Source: Vesta saturnalis
Lineage: Eukaryota > Arthropoda > Insecta > Coleoptera > Lampyridae
Assembly: GCA_036346205.1 (NCBI GenBank)
Contig: JARFJB010000935.1
Span: 242,501-306,500, forward strand
Direction: 5' to 3'
Length of the DNA stretch: 64,000 bases
Position numbers and translations under genes: made by a program. Below are positions 47,067 to 60,476 of the stretch, in pieces. Within the stretch, counting starts at the first letter, position 1, and the number at the start of each line of letters is the position of its first letter. Under the pieces are notes generated by a model. The model ran no database searches and had not been told where the DNA came from. It saw nothing but the letters and a program-made list of their open reading frames with translations.

Positions 47067-50000
47067 TTAATCGATATTTGGATTTGGCTTAAGATCTTTC
47101 GCATTCCACACTCCCTTCGAAACTCCTGAAGCATCAGACAGTTCGTAAGTCTGATACGAAACCTTTCTCTTAATATAAAATGGACCGATAAATTTTGGCG
47201 CTAACTTGGCTGCAAAATAACGAGATGCGTCCGATAAAACATAATTTTTCCGCCACACGGTATCTCCTACCTCAAAATTCGCTAAACGTCTACGTAAATC
47301 ATAATTTTGTTTACTCTTAATATACGCGGCATTAAGTCTTTTCTTAATATCGTTATAAACAACGCGAAAAATTTCACTTCTCTCTAACAACGGTGTTCTG
47401 TCGGCAAAATTTACATTATCTAGATCGGTACTGTTCGTCGGTATACCCTGCTGTGATCCGTCTATGATCATTTCTCGTCCAAAGTTCGCGAAATATGGCG
47501 TCAGGCCGGTAACTTCATGAGTTGCTGTGCGAATGGCACAGGCAACTTGCGCTAAATACTTATCCCAATTACGTTGATTATCTTCGATATACGACGCTAA
47601 CATCGTCTTCATAACTCTATTAACACGTTCTGATGGATTCGCCTGAGGATGGTAGTTTGCGTTAAATATAATTTTGGCGTTATAGGACGTAACCATTTTC
47701 TGAAATTCCTTACTCCTAAACTGTGATCCATTGTCACACAAAACGTATAACGGTACTCCAAACATAAGAAAAACATTCTCTTCGATATTCTTAACTACAC
47801 TTGCAGCGGTAGCGGCACGCAACGGGAAGAAAAGTACAAATTTCGAAAAATAATCGGCAACTACTAAAACATATGAATAACCTCGAGATGATCTCGGTAA
47901 CGGTCCTACAATATCCGTGGCAATCATTTGCCAAGGCTTGTCGATAACGGGATGTTTTGCCATGAGGCCGGCCGGTTTCTTCTGTTCCGGTTTATGTCTA
48001 ATACAAGTCTCACAATGTCGAACGTAACGTACCACGTCTGCCTTTAACTTCGGCCAATAATACTGTCGTGAAATTCTCTCATAAGTCTTAAAAATACCTG
48101 CATGTCCTGCTCTAGGGTCATCATGACACTGCGATAATATCTGGGATCGTTCTCCTTCGGCACTACAACTCTCCACTGTTCCTCATCGTTTCTCAACTTC
48201 GAATAACTACACTTCGCATGTTTCAATAACTTTCCCTTTTCTATCCGCCATTGCGGGTACGCGATAGGTCTTGCCTTAACATTCTTCTTCATCCGTGTCA
48301 ACCACTTATCGTCATCTTTTACAACTTCTACTTCCTTTCCTTCGTCTCCTACTATAGTCTCGTCTGGTAAGTCAATATCGGGTTTACTTGTCACTTCAAG
48401 TGCGTCAATAACTGGTACAGAACGCGATAATGTATCCGGTACGACGTGATCCTTTCCTTTACGATGAATGATCTCAAAACTATACTGCTGAAGGCGTATA
48501 GCCCAACGCGCTAATCGACCGGTAGGTTCCTTTAAATTATGTAACCAAACTAACGATGCGTGATCGGTAATAACCGTAAATTCTGCTCCCTCCAAATATG
48601 GACGTAATTTCTCTACTGACCAAAGTACGGCTAAACACTCTTTTTCGGTAGTCGAAAACTTTCTTTCGTTCTTCGTCAATGATCTGCTGTTATAACAAAT
48701 GACTCTTTCTTCACCATCAATGGTCTGCGTTAGTACTGATCCAATGCCATAATCTGAAGCGTCAGTTTGCACAGTAAACGGTAGCGAAAAATCTGGACAC
48801 GATAAAATAGGTGCGGTAACTAAACAATCCTTAATAATTCCAAAAGCTTTCTCACAATCTTCATCCCAAACAAATTTTGCAAATTTCTTTAATAATTTCG
48901 TTAAAGGCGCTATAATCGTAGAAAAATTTTGAATAAAACGACGGTACCAACTAGCTATTCCGATAACTCGCTTTACTTCCGTAGCACTCTTAGGTGTCGG
49001 TATCTTTAAAATGGCGCTAACTTTATCCGGATCTACCGATAACCCATCCGCGTTAATTACGTAACCTAAATATCGTAACTCCGATTGACAAAAGGTACAT
49101 TTGTCCCTGCCTAACGTTATTCCTGCCTCCGTAAATCGACGAAAAACTTCTTATAGAACTTCTAGGTGTTTCTCATATGTAGGTGTGCAAATAATCGTAT
49201 CATCAAGATAAACGAAAACATAAGGTTCTAATTCCGGTCCCAAAACTCGGTCAATAAATCGTTGCCAACTGGCTGGTGTGTTAGCCAAACCGAACGGTAG
49301 TCGTTTAAACTGAAATAATCCCCTGTTGGGTACAGTAAAAGCTGTATATTGCTTAGAGTCCTCCGCCATTGGTATCTGCCAATACGCGGACTTGATGTCC
49401 AAAGACGAAATAAATTTTGCGTCACGAAGTCTGTCCAAAATCGAGGACACGTAAGGTAACGGATACGCGTCCTTCTCGGTAACCTTATTCACTTTGCGAA
49501 AGTCGACACAAAATCGGTAACTATTATCTTTCTTCTTCACTAATAAGATCGGACTGGACCACGCACTCGTGGATTTTTCCACTACGTCTAACTTCAGCAT
49601 CTTCTCCAATTCGATATCAATCTGTTGTTGTATAAAGGGCGATACGCGATAATAACGTTGTTTAATTGGTTCACTATTGGTCTTAATATGGTGTTGAACT
49701 AAAGAAGTACATCCAATTTCTTTACCTTCGATAGACGTGAAATAATCGGTGACTAACTTGTCTAATCTCTGCAATTGATCGGTACTCAAATCTAATCGGG
49801 ACTGTATTCCAGGCTCTCCATTCTCCAAAGCTTCAATTGTTTCTAAATTTTCAAATCTCCACTCGCCTTTACGTAAATCCGGTATGATGTTAGTTTGTTT
49901 CCAAAAATCTACTCCCAAAATAAGATGATGCGGTATATCCGGTACAACAAGAACACTGATAATGACAACCTTTCCTTTAATTTCGATGGGTACAGTCGCG

Positions 50001-50359
50001 GTACCTATACTCCTAACTGACTGACCGTTTGCTACAACACACGTTGACGTAAATCGTTTATCTAATTTAACACCCAAATGACTTAATTTCTTCCAACCTT
50101 TTTCTCCTAATATGGTCTTCGTTGACCCACTATCCAACAAACCTAATAACTCTTGTCCGTAAATTTTAACGTTCACAAATGGTCTTTCATCTGAATCTTT
50201 AGAATCAAAAACGTAATCCAAAACAACTTTAGTCTTTAAAAATTTCGCGTCATCCTTAGCTCTCAATGAATTATAATACACTGCCGACTTAACAAAAATT
50301 CTAGAAGACAATACGCGGCTCTTTATTGTCTCCGTAATCCGTTTCCCGAATTCGAACAC
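47067..50359 (-). pseudogene. Gypsy pol: protease, reverse transcriptase, RNase H, integrase; one stop and one frameshift
   Basis: The protease has LLDSGSTKTILG near residue 74 of the first frame. The reverse transcriptase has SPILLVKKKDNSYRFCVDFR, SLDIKSAYWQIP and the catalytic FVYLDDTI. A TAA near 49151 interrupts the thumb, then the same frame goes on to RNase H (TDASDYGIGSVL). A one-base shift near 48147 leads to integrase (48176-47067), with the HDDPRAGHAG...CETC zinc finger and the catalytic core ATDIVGPL, CDNGSQF and NPSERVNRV. FIGPFYIK near the end resembles a GPY/F module. All catalytic residues that I can check are present, so the element decayed only slightly or the breaks are sequence errors. 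Confidence 0.95.
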
Positions 50360-51674
50360 TTAGGACAATTCTTGACCGTAAAATCCTTCTTTCCACAACG
50401 ATAACAGTAACGATTCTTAATGGTATCCTTACAACTCGACGCTAGATGTCCGGTCTTCTGACAATTCCAACATGATCTTCCCTCAACTCTACTCGGCGTT
50501 ATCTTTACTTCCCGGATCGGTACTTCCTTCTTCTTAATCGTAACCACCGGTGGGGTTTCTCCCACGTACGCTAAATCTACTTCTAGGTCGGAGCGTTTCC
50601 GACTAGGCGGTACATAACTATTCACCGCTTGAACCCTTTCTTCGATAAGTCTTCCATATTTAATTAATTCGTTAATCGAGTTAACCTCCGTTAGACCTAA
50701 TTGTGCCTGATAAGAAGGCGCGATATTTTTCCACAAAATCCGTAATTGCTTATCCTCCGACAAAGTTTCGTTTAAACGCGAAAATAAAGTCCGCATAACC
50801 GCGATATAAATTCCTATAGTCTCGTCCGTACCTTGAGTACGACGCTTAATCTCATCTAATAATCTATCGTCATAATCTATTGGCTGGAATTGAATTTTCA
50901 ACAATTCCACCAACTCACCCCAAGTCCTAACTTCCCTTCTAACGGAACGAACGTAAATCAAAGCGTTACCCGTAAATAAATCTAAACATTCCGAAAATAA
51001 TTGTGCGTCATCAACTCTACGTGAAATCTGTAATTCTGAAATCCGTTCCAAAAAGCACTTAACGATAAGGATTTAGTATCTCCCGAAAATGATAAATTCC
51101 ACTTGCAAACCGGTGTACTTTTTACAACTACATTCCTAACAGGTGATGTACTTAAATTTAAATTACTAATCGGTACTGAAATATCTGTTCTTGAATTTTG
51201 ATCGTCATTATTCGAAACACTGCTTACTATTTCCAAAGGTGAACTTTTTGAAACTACACGTTTATCCAAAATTTCGTATGTAGACTGAGCTACCGCAATT
51301 TCAACAAACAAACTTTCTTTAATCTTAACATTGATATCGGTTTTCGGAATTGAATTATTAACTCTACCTAACAAATATTTGAGCTTGGTTTCTATGGTCG
51401 TTAAAATTTTTGTGGACGGATTAATTTTGACTTCCTCTAATAATTTTCCTAATTCCAATTTCGTTTCCTCAATAGCACTCTTATCTGTTTCAAAATCGAA
51501 AGGATAATCGGGACGTGATGAAATTTTGCCACTACTTTCCTCACTCAAAATATTCCGTAATAATGCACGTAACGCAGTTACCCCTAACGATAGATCACCA
51601 CCTCTAACCGCTATCTCATATCTTACCTCACTAGGTGTAAGCCTATCTACATTAATTTTATAACCCATATTCAA
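50323..51674 (-). pseudogene. Gypsy gag polyprotein with one frameshift
   Basis: The amino-terminal frame (51674-50982) starts MNMGYKINVDRLTPSEVRYE. Near 51050 the frame changes in a T-run. The second frame continues as a capsid-like domain (WGELVELLKIQFQPIDYDDR, ETIGIYIAVMRTLF) and ends with two zinc knuckles, CWNCQKTGHLASSC and CYRCGKKDFTVKNC (the second has F in place of the usual His). Gag forms the particle and packages RNA. It overlaps pol by about 37 nt in the -1 frame, a usual way to express Gypsy pol. A one-base indel is the only break seen. Confidence 0.9.
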
Positions 51675-51794
51675 TCTTTCGATACGTATATAAAAAACTT
51701 AATTCAACAAAAAAAATAATCCTGAAGCGAAAATACTGAAATACTATCCTAAGATGTCACCAAAAATAAAAATCTACGAAAAAAAACCACCCTA

Positions 51795-51825
51795 AAATGT
51801 CCCACGTTGAAGCGCCAACTTTACC
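51795..51825 (-). promoter_or_regulatory. Likely primer-binding site
   Basis: Immediately after the 5' LTR the minus strand reads GGTAAAGTTGGCGCTTCAAC then GTGGGAC. TGGCGC...CAACGTGGG resembles primer-binding sites of other Gypsy elements. The tRNA was not identified. Confidence 0.5.
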
Positions 51826-54219
51826 TGTAACGGTATAAACGGGTGGTAGAACGGGATTACAGATAAATTGGCCCCTTTTTGCCTCGACTAGTCAGCGTGT
51901 GGGTCGTGGATTGATGTTAATAATTTTGCACATCCAGAATAATAAATCGTCAGTCAAAATAGAGGATGAAGTCAAAATCGATTCGGTTAAGGGCGCCAGG
52001 ATATTTGATAAGACAAAAATAAGGGTTGTCGTGCCATAATTACGAGTACATAGCGTGTCTAAACATCCAAAAAACATGCGCTTACCTATTCGTAATCAAT
52101 TCCAGGTGTGCTGGACAGCAATTCAGCAAACCACCTAAAATCGGGCTTAAAAAAAAACACTACACGCTTGTCAAATAAAAGCGTGATCAACACTCAATAA
52201 CGTTACGTTAATACACCTCCGTGTAAATAATGCATTAAATAATAATCAAAACAAAAAAATCTATAAAATGAACTCTAAATGAATTAATATTCAACTAAAA
52301 AAAAAATCAAATAAAATTACTAAATATTAAGAACGCTATTACTCAATAAAATCAAAAAAACTAACTTTGTTACGTTAAAACTAAATTACGGTAACTTGCA
52401 ATAAAACTTTTATGTAACACAAAAGGGTTTCCATAGAAGTAAAACACATTTATAAAACAAAACAAAGCTATAATAAAATAAAATAAGGATAAATATAAAC
52501 ATACGATAAAGTGTATGGACAAAAAAAAACTACAAAGGCTTATTGGGCGACAGGATGTCTGATCAGAATCTGCTTACGCCGTACTAAATCGTTTAACCTA
52601 AATATAAATAAACCGTGGATTATGTATCCACACAACTACAGGGTCAATTGCCCTTTACTAATAAAATAAAAAGTGTGAAGGCGGAGCGTTAGAGTTACGA
52701 TTAATTCCAATAACTAAATTCAAAACACAGTTTAAATTAACAAAAAAAACGATACACAACTCCGCTTTCAAACCTTCAACAAATAAAATAATTCGAAACA
52801 CACAACAATCTTAAAAGTTTTCAATAAAAACACAATGTTATAATACCTTACAAGGTCTAGATAGCACCTCCTCTGTGTTACAACGGATGGTACGAACCAG
52901 GTGATCGGCTACAGCTATAACGGGAATGGAAACTCCCAGGTCCGGCAAAAGATGAAGATAAATGTTGACTGTTATTCTTTTATACACGAACAATTTCTTA
53001 AGTTAACTCGTTAAAATGTTACTGCATTAACCAAAACTTATTGTACAATAATAATGTGAGCGTTCAAAATTGTTTGATAACTTTTAGCTTTTAATGTTTT
53101 TTAAATAATTTTATTTTCCACTAAAACTCCTTAATAATTTGTTTAAATAACTAAATATATTTTAATATATTGCGATAGTTTCTTTATCTTTACACACGCT
53201 TTGTACGATAAATAGGTGGCACTGTAAGAACGATGATTTTAAGTAAATCCGCAAAGGCGATATAAACCAAAAGTCCATCGACGCACTAAGAAAACACGAA
53301 GATGTCCTCCAGGTAATTTTACGTAAAACCGAAATCGGCACTAGGTATAATCCTTTGGTGAATGAACAATTTTGATAAAATCCCTCTACAGGTTCTTCTT
53401 CAGAGGTAGTTAAACTACCCTTACTACACAAAAAAGTACGTTCGATAAACACCACAAGGTCCAAAATTTCAACGTTCTAAACCACCCCTTAAAGCGTAAC
53501 CCTAATCTTCACGGTACTACTACTACTCGAAAGCGTGAACAGTTTTTGAATCCCCAAAGTATTCACAAAAATCCATCTTTGAATTTGCATCCCACTACTC
53601 ATAAAAAATCTTATCTAATATAATTCAACCAATTAAAAAAACGGAAGGGGAAAATTTAGTACCCCCAATACATAAATTCGTTTCCGTCCGTAAGGACTCG
53701 GTAAATTTTCAAAAACTACACGTCAGCAAAAGTATCCTGTACAGCCTCTGTATGTCTACCTTAAAGTACGAACAATAAGGCCCACATGCAATCTCTATGA
53801 ATCAAAACCAAAATACCTAATAATAAACTGGACAACTATACTTAAGCGTCTTTCTGTCGCTAACATGACGCCATACGCAGATAAGCCTGTACTATTTATT
53901 TAACGTACTTAATTTTCTATTATATTTTTCGGAAATCAAACGAAATAAACCTTAATTAAACTTATAAACTACTATTTACAAATAAACGTTAATCAAACTT
54001 CTATAAACGAGAAATAATAACGAAAAACAATCTAAATTTCGGAATAATAATTTCACAAGCAAAGAATCTAAAGCTCACCATACACATTAAAGCAAATTTA
54101 CTATAAAACTTAATTTGACAACAAAAAAAAAATATTTATATATGGAATCTTAACTAAGTACATAGAACTACAAACAAAATTACCCAATACGTATACAGGG
54201 TGTTCAAAATACCCTGACA
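51826..54219 (-). repeat. LTR (5' LTR in element orientation), 2394 bp
   Basis: Partner of 43673-46060; among the differences is an AAAACTT-type insertion near 53035. In element orientation it begins TGTCAGGG and ends CGTTACA. Confidence 0.95.
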
Positions 54220-55473
<1,254 letters not shown>

Positions 55474-55589
55474 CAGCCAGTAACAGTTCGTTGCTTGTCG
55501 GGTGAAAGTGAAAGTTATGAAAGTTTAATGAGATTTGAGTAACCTAAAGATCCATGATCGTCATTATTCATTACAATTTGTTTGTATTT

Positions 55590-56560
55590 TGAAGATCTCT
55601 AAACTTTCATTGTAATCAAATTCGTACTTATCACTAACATGTTTGATTAAAGGTCAAGGCAGACTTATTTCAACGTTTGTATTTCATATGAGTTAAATGT
55701 TCTTTGAAGCGAATTTTGATGTCGTTTAGTTTGCCTTACATGTATTTGTTCACAATTTTTACAATTAATTCTATAAATTCCCGACATATCCTTCCCCACT
55801 TAATGGTTTGGATGGCCTAAAAGAGTTTACAAACTGTTATGTGAAGTAGTGACTATTTTCAAACTAATTTCGGAAAAAACTTTAGGTAGAAATTCTGTAT
55901 AAGTAGAACAGTTTGGTAATTTATATACTATGCTTCTATTTGTTTTCTAGCGTTACATAATGTGGTTACATTTTTATTTGTCGTCCTGTGTGTTTGCTTC
56001 CTAACTATATTCACAACCACTTCATCTGAAAACCCATTGTATGCAGCAATTTCTTTAATAGTATGGAATTATTTATTATAATCTTGAAACGACATAAAAA
56101 AATTGAGTAGTCTATGAACCAAAGAATTAAAGTCACCACTTTATGCTGTCTACAGTGATTGTAAATATCTATATAAATATCTATATCTAGTTTACTAGCA
56201 TTTCTTGTTACTAGAGTATCAAGAAACGGAAGACTATCGTCTGCTTCTATCTCATATTAAATTTGATTGTCTACAAAGTTCTCAACGCTACAAATTTTAG
56301 TACTAAGGATGATAAACACACCATCCACGTACCTATATTAACGTTTTATCTTACAATATTTTCTGTTCTATTCTGTAATTTTATTAGTTCTAGTTGTTAT
56401 GTATCATGTATTAGACAGAGGTCTATAATTACACTATCTGATTTGAAAAATACTTTTCCTGTAATGCTTTTAATACTTTAATTTTAGCATTTTGTATTTC
56501 TGGTACTTTTAGTGTACCTGCTCTTGTATTCGAGTTATAAAGGTAGGAAAATCTATTGTG
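55590..56560 (-). pseudogene. Penelope-like retroelement relic with reverse transcriptase and GIY-YIG parts
   Basis: On the minus strand it has RYVDGVFII near 56325 (the catalytic YVDD block, with the second Asp replaced by Gly) and DDSLPFLDTLVTRN near 56240. A decayed HKMAA-like region (HKVVTLILWF) lies near 56140. GIYRINCKNCEQIHVRQT near 55780 is the start of GIY-YIG, with R replacing the usual Gly in YVGQT. FKEHL-type sequence lies near 55700. Stops and frameshifts are scattered. It is a different copy from that at 9.6-10.3 kb, in the opposite orientation. Confidence 0.75.
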
Positions 56561-56789
56561 AATAAATCTTGAAGGGTATGCTACCACACATTGGAATCTA
56601 GAGAACTTAGAATATCTACTGAATAATATTTTCCAGAATTGAATTTTATTTGAAGTCGAGATGCAGAATAATGGAATTTGTTTCTCTTCTGGGTGATCAG
56701 TGGTTTTGTTTAAGAAGTTATATTCACTATAATCAAGAGAATAATATAATAAAAAGCTGGACCGTGCAACCAGAGTTTATTTCTGAGCA

Positions 56790-57146
56790 GTGTACATGAT
56801 GCCACTTACATTTGGATGTTAAAGTTTGAATCAACGAGACTCGATTGGCCACAAATAGCTTCCAACGAGATGGATACGAATTTATCCAAAAAGAGCAACT
56901 TCAGAGACGTATTGCAATTGTCGAAAACCGATTTTCAAACATATTCAAATTAGATGATAGAAGCACTGCGTATAGCTCAAGGCGAGGATTTCTGATCACT
57001 TCTGGGGGGTACAACCCTGCTTTTGGAAGAATTGCACGAGATTCAATTGCCTGAATAAGGGGTATGGACATACACACAAGCTGCATATGCTTGAGAGCTC
57101 GTATCATCGGAACCATGAAATTCATTAAATTATAATAGATAATCAT
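56790..57146 (-). pseudogene. BEL/Pao RNase H-region fragment, duplicate copy
   Basis: A diverged repeat of about 57820-58190 (both start near GATGCCACTTA.ATTTGGATG and share GTTAAAGTTTGAATC and ACGAGACTCGATTGGCCACA). The translated remnant includes RNPRLELYAVLLSSNLNMFE. It carries an in-frame stop or frameshifts and is separate from the main copy. Confidence 0.7.
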
Positions 57147-57748
57147 GTAAACTGTCCTGGTATAAGATTTGCCAATATTGCCAACTCAGTCTGATATAGC
57201 GAGGAATTGGTTTATTATAGTGAAGTAAAAAAAAGTGTAAGTGATCTTAAACAGCGTGTGAAGCTAGTGGTGAACGCAAACCCTGGCACTTAATATAAAC
57301 TACACACATTATTAAATGCAGCTAGTGGCCAGTGTTTCCCTACAAAAACAGAATTACCCGGTTCTCCCCCATAACAGCACCTGGTGTTACGATAGAGATT
57401 GTGATGTCTTAGTAAATAAAAAAACAGTAAAATTAAGGTTAGACGGGCAAAAGGAGAAATCTCCACACACCAAGAGTAATTGTAGAAGCAGCTAAAAGTG
57501 AGAATAACGGCGCCTCACATATTAAAAAAGCAAGTTTGCTACAAGTTGCTTTTTTCCATTAATTTTTCCGACAATTACTTTTGTTCCATTCCCCTAAAAC
57601 TTTAATATATCCTTAACACGTTAAGCGCTCAAGAAATTGTTCAAATTTTTTTCACTGGGCCATTACTATATCCTTGTGTTACCCTCCAAACTACACCTTT
57701 ATCTGTAAAATTTTGACTGCAGTGGCCCTGTGATAAAACTTTTCCGTG
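57147..57748. other. No gene recognised
   Basis: Spacer between the two BEL/Pao RNase H copies. No integrase or LTR could be identified. Confidence 0.45.
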
Positions 57749-58234
57749 CTAGGCCAAGGCAGATACGTTATGCAGCACATCGTGAGCTATCACAGGGTCA
57801 AGACAGATAACCCTGGAGAACACATGATGCCACTTATATTTGGATGTTAAAGTTTGAATCTGCGAGACTCGATTGGCCACAAATACCTTCCAACGAGATG
57901 GATGAGAATTTATCCAAAAAAGAGCAATTTCAGAGTCGGTCCAGAGATGTATTGAACTTGCTGGAAACCGATTTTCAAATATATTCAAATTAGATAACAC
58001 AAGTATTGCAGATAGCCTAAGACGAGGATTGCTGATCACTTTTAGGGGAGCGACCCTGCTTTTGGAAGAAATTAAATGGCACGAGATTGAATTGCTTGAA
58101 TAAAGAGCACGAACATATACACACGCTGCATATTCCTGTGAGCCCGCATCAGCGAAACTATGATATTCTATATTTATTATTTCGTTACAGCTAAAGGAGT
58201 ATCGAGGTATTTTTAACTGTACAAGGGCGTTCAA
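57749..58234 (-). pseudogene. BEL/Pao RNase H and connection region
   Basis: 161 open codons include EYHSFADAGSQEYAACVYVR (RNase H start), SRVAPLKVISNPRLRLSAIL and HLWTDSEIALFWINSHPSRW (catalytic Asp in WTDS), then RVSQIQTLTSKYKWHHV. This is the Pao RNase H in the usual place. It is the longest intact piece of this element; integrase does not follow. Confidence 0.85.
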
Positions 58235-58401
58235 ACGTTTTTACAAACTGTAATTAGAGATTGATCATTAAGTTCTTCATCCCAATCCAGCTTTAACACC
58301 CAAAGTATTTGCATAAGTATCTTACCAATCACTATCACTGGTGGTATAAGACCAAGCGGTCATAACACTGAGCAATCACTGACAAACCTTTTCTCCAAAA
58401 T

Positions 58402-59249
58402 TTAGAAGGATGAATACAAAATCTTCCGAGGGACCTTATTTACCTCAATGAAATTATCACCAAGAACATTGTGGTATTCGCAGATTTGCTGATCTGAAAT
58501 TTTCGAAACGAATTCTATTGAATTCGAACACCACTTGTCCAAATGAAACAAAGAATTTAGTTCTGAATACAAATTGCCCAACCGGGTCTGATCATCGCAC
58601 CCGGTAAACATATCATTAACATAAGTTTGTTGTCAAAGTACTCGAGACGCACAAGGTATTCTTTTCGATGTGCAACAGCTATTTCATTCAAGTCACGAGT
58701 GTCTTGAAACGCTGCACTTTTACGGCTATAAGTAACTATGTAAAAGGAATGTTTGAGAAGGGTTAATTCTGATTTGTCTATACATTTTTTCAATGTCAGA
58801 TATAAAAATACCAATTTAAATGATCGAAAACTACACAAAATGTCGAAAAGATTGGGCTGTACTTGGTAATATTTAAGAGATATATCGTTTAACGATAATC
58901 CTGAGGAGGTAGGGCACGATGCATCAAAAACGACTCTAAGTTTTGTTGTGACCTTATCGTCATTGAAAACTGCGTGATGAGAAATAAAATATTTAAGGTT
59001 AAGAAATCTTTTTTCGATTATGCAACTTATATTTGTAAACATTGTTTCAGCAAGTGCATCTTCTGGAGAAAGCAGAGTCCTTTTTGAAATATATCCGACC
59101 GCCAAAAATGTTTGAATTAATTGTTCCAGAGATAAATGTTTATGTGTTTGGATATTCATAGCCACCACAGGACTATCTTCACTAGAAAAAGCAGCTAAAT
59201 TAAATCTAAGCCTCTTGTTTTGAGTCGAAGTCACATTTCCAGCAACCAT
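58402..59249 (-). pseudogene. BEL/Pao reverse transcriptase relic
   Basis: YFISHHAVFNDDKVTTKLRV and FDASCPTSSGLSLND are the finger region of Pao reverse transcriptases. The palm block with the first catalytic Asp is decayed (VFLYLTLKKC), and the end of the YVDD motif is split by a frameshift near 58605 (MFTGCDDQTRLGNLYSELNS follows in the next frame). WCSNSIEFVSKISDQQ matches the connection region. Inactive. Confidence 0.8.
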
Positions 59250-59491
59250 CCAACCTAACGCGGTGTTCTGTAGAATGGAGAGATTTTATCCTAATTTTAA
59301 AACGCTATATTTCATCAGCTCATAATGTCATTCTGCACCAATCAATAAGTCTATCTCTGACGGTTTATAAACTTGAGGGCTAGCTAAGTGAGTCTGGCTA
59401 GCTAAGTTGGCCAGCGATAGAGTCTAGTACAGAGCAAGAAATTTGATGTTTACTACTAGATACAAAGGAGTTAGCAACAATATCTATCATA

Positions 59492-59914
59492 TTATTTGAA
59501 AAAGAAGTCTTTGAAGCTATACCTGAGACGGCAAGAGTTTTTTTTGTAAGGGATATAGCCTAATTTATTAACAAGTTTTAGGGTTACACAAGAATTCTGA
59601 CTACATTGGTATAGTAATGCCTTTGCTGTTACTCTAAGGCCTTGAGAACGGTATACATTAACCTGTGCTGTACCCAATAACACATGAGAGCTGCTTCTCA
59701 CAGCTGATAGACAAGGTATACTATTTTTAATATTTAGTTTATGACGGTCAACCTGAACTGGATAGATTTCTTCTTTATTTGGAGAGCTAGCTGAAACTTC
59801 TGTATTATAAGTGTTTTGTAACTGTGGTTTCCTATTAGTGGAGTGTATCGGCCGATTTCCACAGTTTATGCTTTTTGAGCGCCACGTTTCGGAAGCGGAC
59901 TCTGCTACCGTCAT
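59492..59914 (-). pseudogene. BEL/Pao aspartic protease relic
   Basis: Contains HVLLGTAQVNVYRSQG and ALLYQCSQNSCVTLKLVNKL. The second is the active-site block where ALLDSGSQ is usual, so the catalytic Asp is lost (Y). The upstream 30 residues come from the inserted foldback element, not from the gene. Confidence 0.7.
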
Positions 59915-59966
59915 CAGGCTTAGTCCTGAGAAGGACTGTTGGTTTTTCTGTCTCGGTTCCCCTTTC

Positions 59967-60044
59967 CCTGTTTAGGTTCGTTGTCAGATCGGGGTAGCAC
60001 TCAAAGAAAATGGCTACCCCGATCTAACACCTAACCTAAACAGG
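59967..60044. repeat. Inner inverted repeat of about 32 bp
   Basis: CCTGTTTAGGTT...ATCGGGGTAGC pairs with GGCTACCCCGAT...AACCTAAACAGG across a loop of about 13 nt, with few mismatches. Confidence 0.85.

Positions 60045-60045
<1 letters not shown>

Positions 60046-60118
<73 letters not shown>
60046..60118. repeat. (TA)n microsatellite
   Basis: About 36 TA units at the centre of the foldback element. Confidence 0.95.
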
Positions 60119-60124
<6 letters not shown>

Positions 60125-60476
60125 ACTCAGTGGCTCAGCGGTAAAGGTGTTAGACTAGTAAGTGAAAGGTCTAAAATCCGACAAAATCTGAGAGTAGTCA
60201 AGTGCTTGGGGAAAAAAATTATATAACATATGAATTCGACTCAAGTGCGAAAACAGTCCTTCTGAGGACTAAGCCTGAAGATGGAAGCAGAGTCCGCTTC
60301 CGAAACGTCGCGCTCAAAAAGCATAAACTGTGGAAATAGGCCGATAAACTCCACTAGCTGAAACTTGAAGCACTTTTTCAGATTCACGTTTAGGGGCTAA
60401 GCTGCAGAGGTCTGGTTGCCTTTGAATACAATTTATTCTAACACCCGCAGATTAAGAAAGTTGTCTAAATTAAGAG

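Larger units (their letters stand above)
43673..54219 (-). mobile_element. Ty3/Gypsy LTR retrotransposon, complete ends, young
   Basis: Two LTRs (43673-46060 and 51826-54219) start TGTAACGG and end CCCTGACA on the plus strand, flanked by the 4-bp duplication ATAA (43669-43672 and 54220-54223). Minus-strand gag and pol lie between, in the order protease, reverse transcriptase, RNase H, integrase, which is Ty3/Gypsy. The LTRs differ at only about a dozen sites by eye. No envelope-like frame was seen. Confidence 0.95.
59836..60356. mobile_element. Foldback element around a TA microsatellite, copy 2, inserted in the BEL/Pao relic
   Basis: Left arm 59836-59930 and right arm 60258-60356 are inverted copies: TAGTGGAGT...ACTCCACTA at the ends, then CCACAGTTTATGCTTTTTGA and CGTTTCGGAAGCGGACTCTG paired with the right arm. 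Between them lie an inner hairpin (59967-60044), a (TA)n tract (60046-60118) and a tRNA-like start (TGGCTCAGCGGTAAAGG). The left arm lacks the tRNA-like part that copy 1 has in both arms. Confidence 0.75.
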
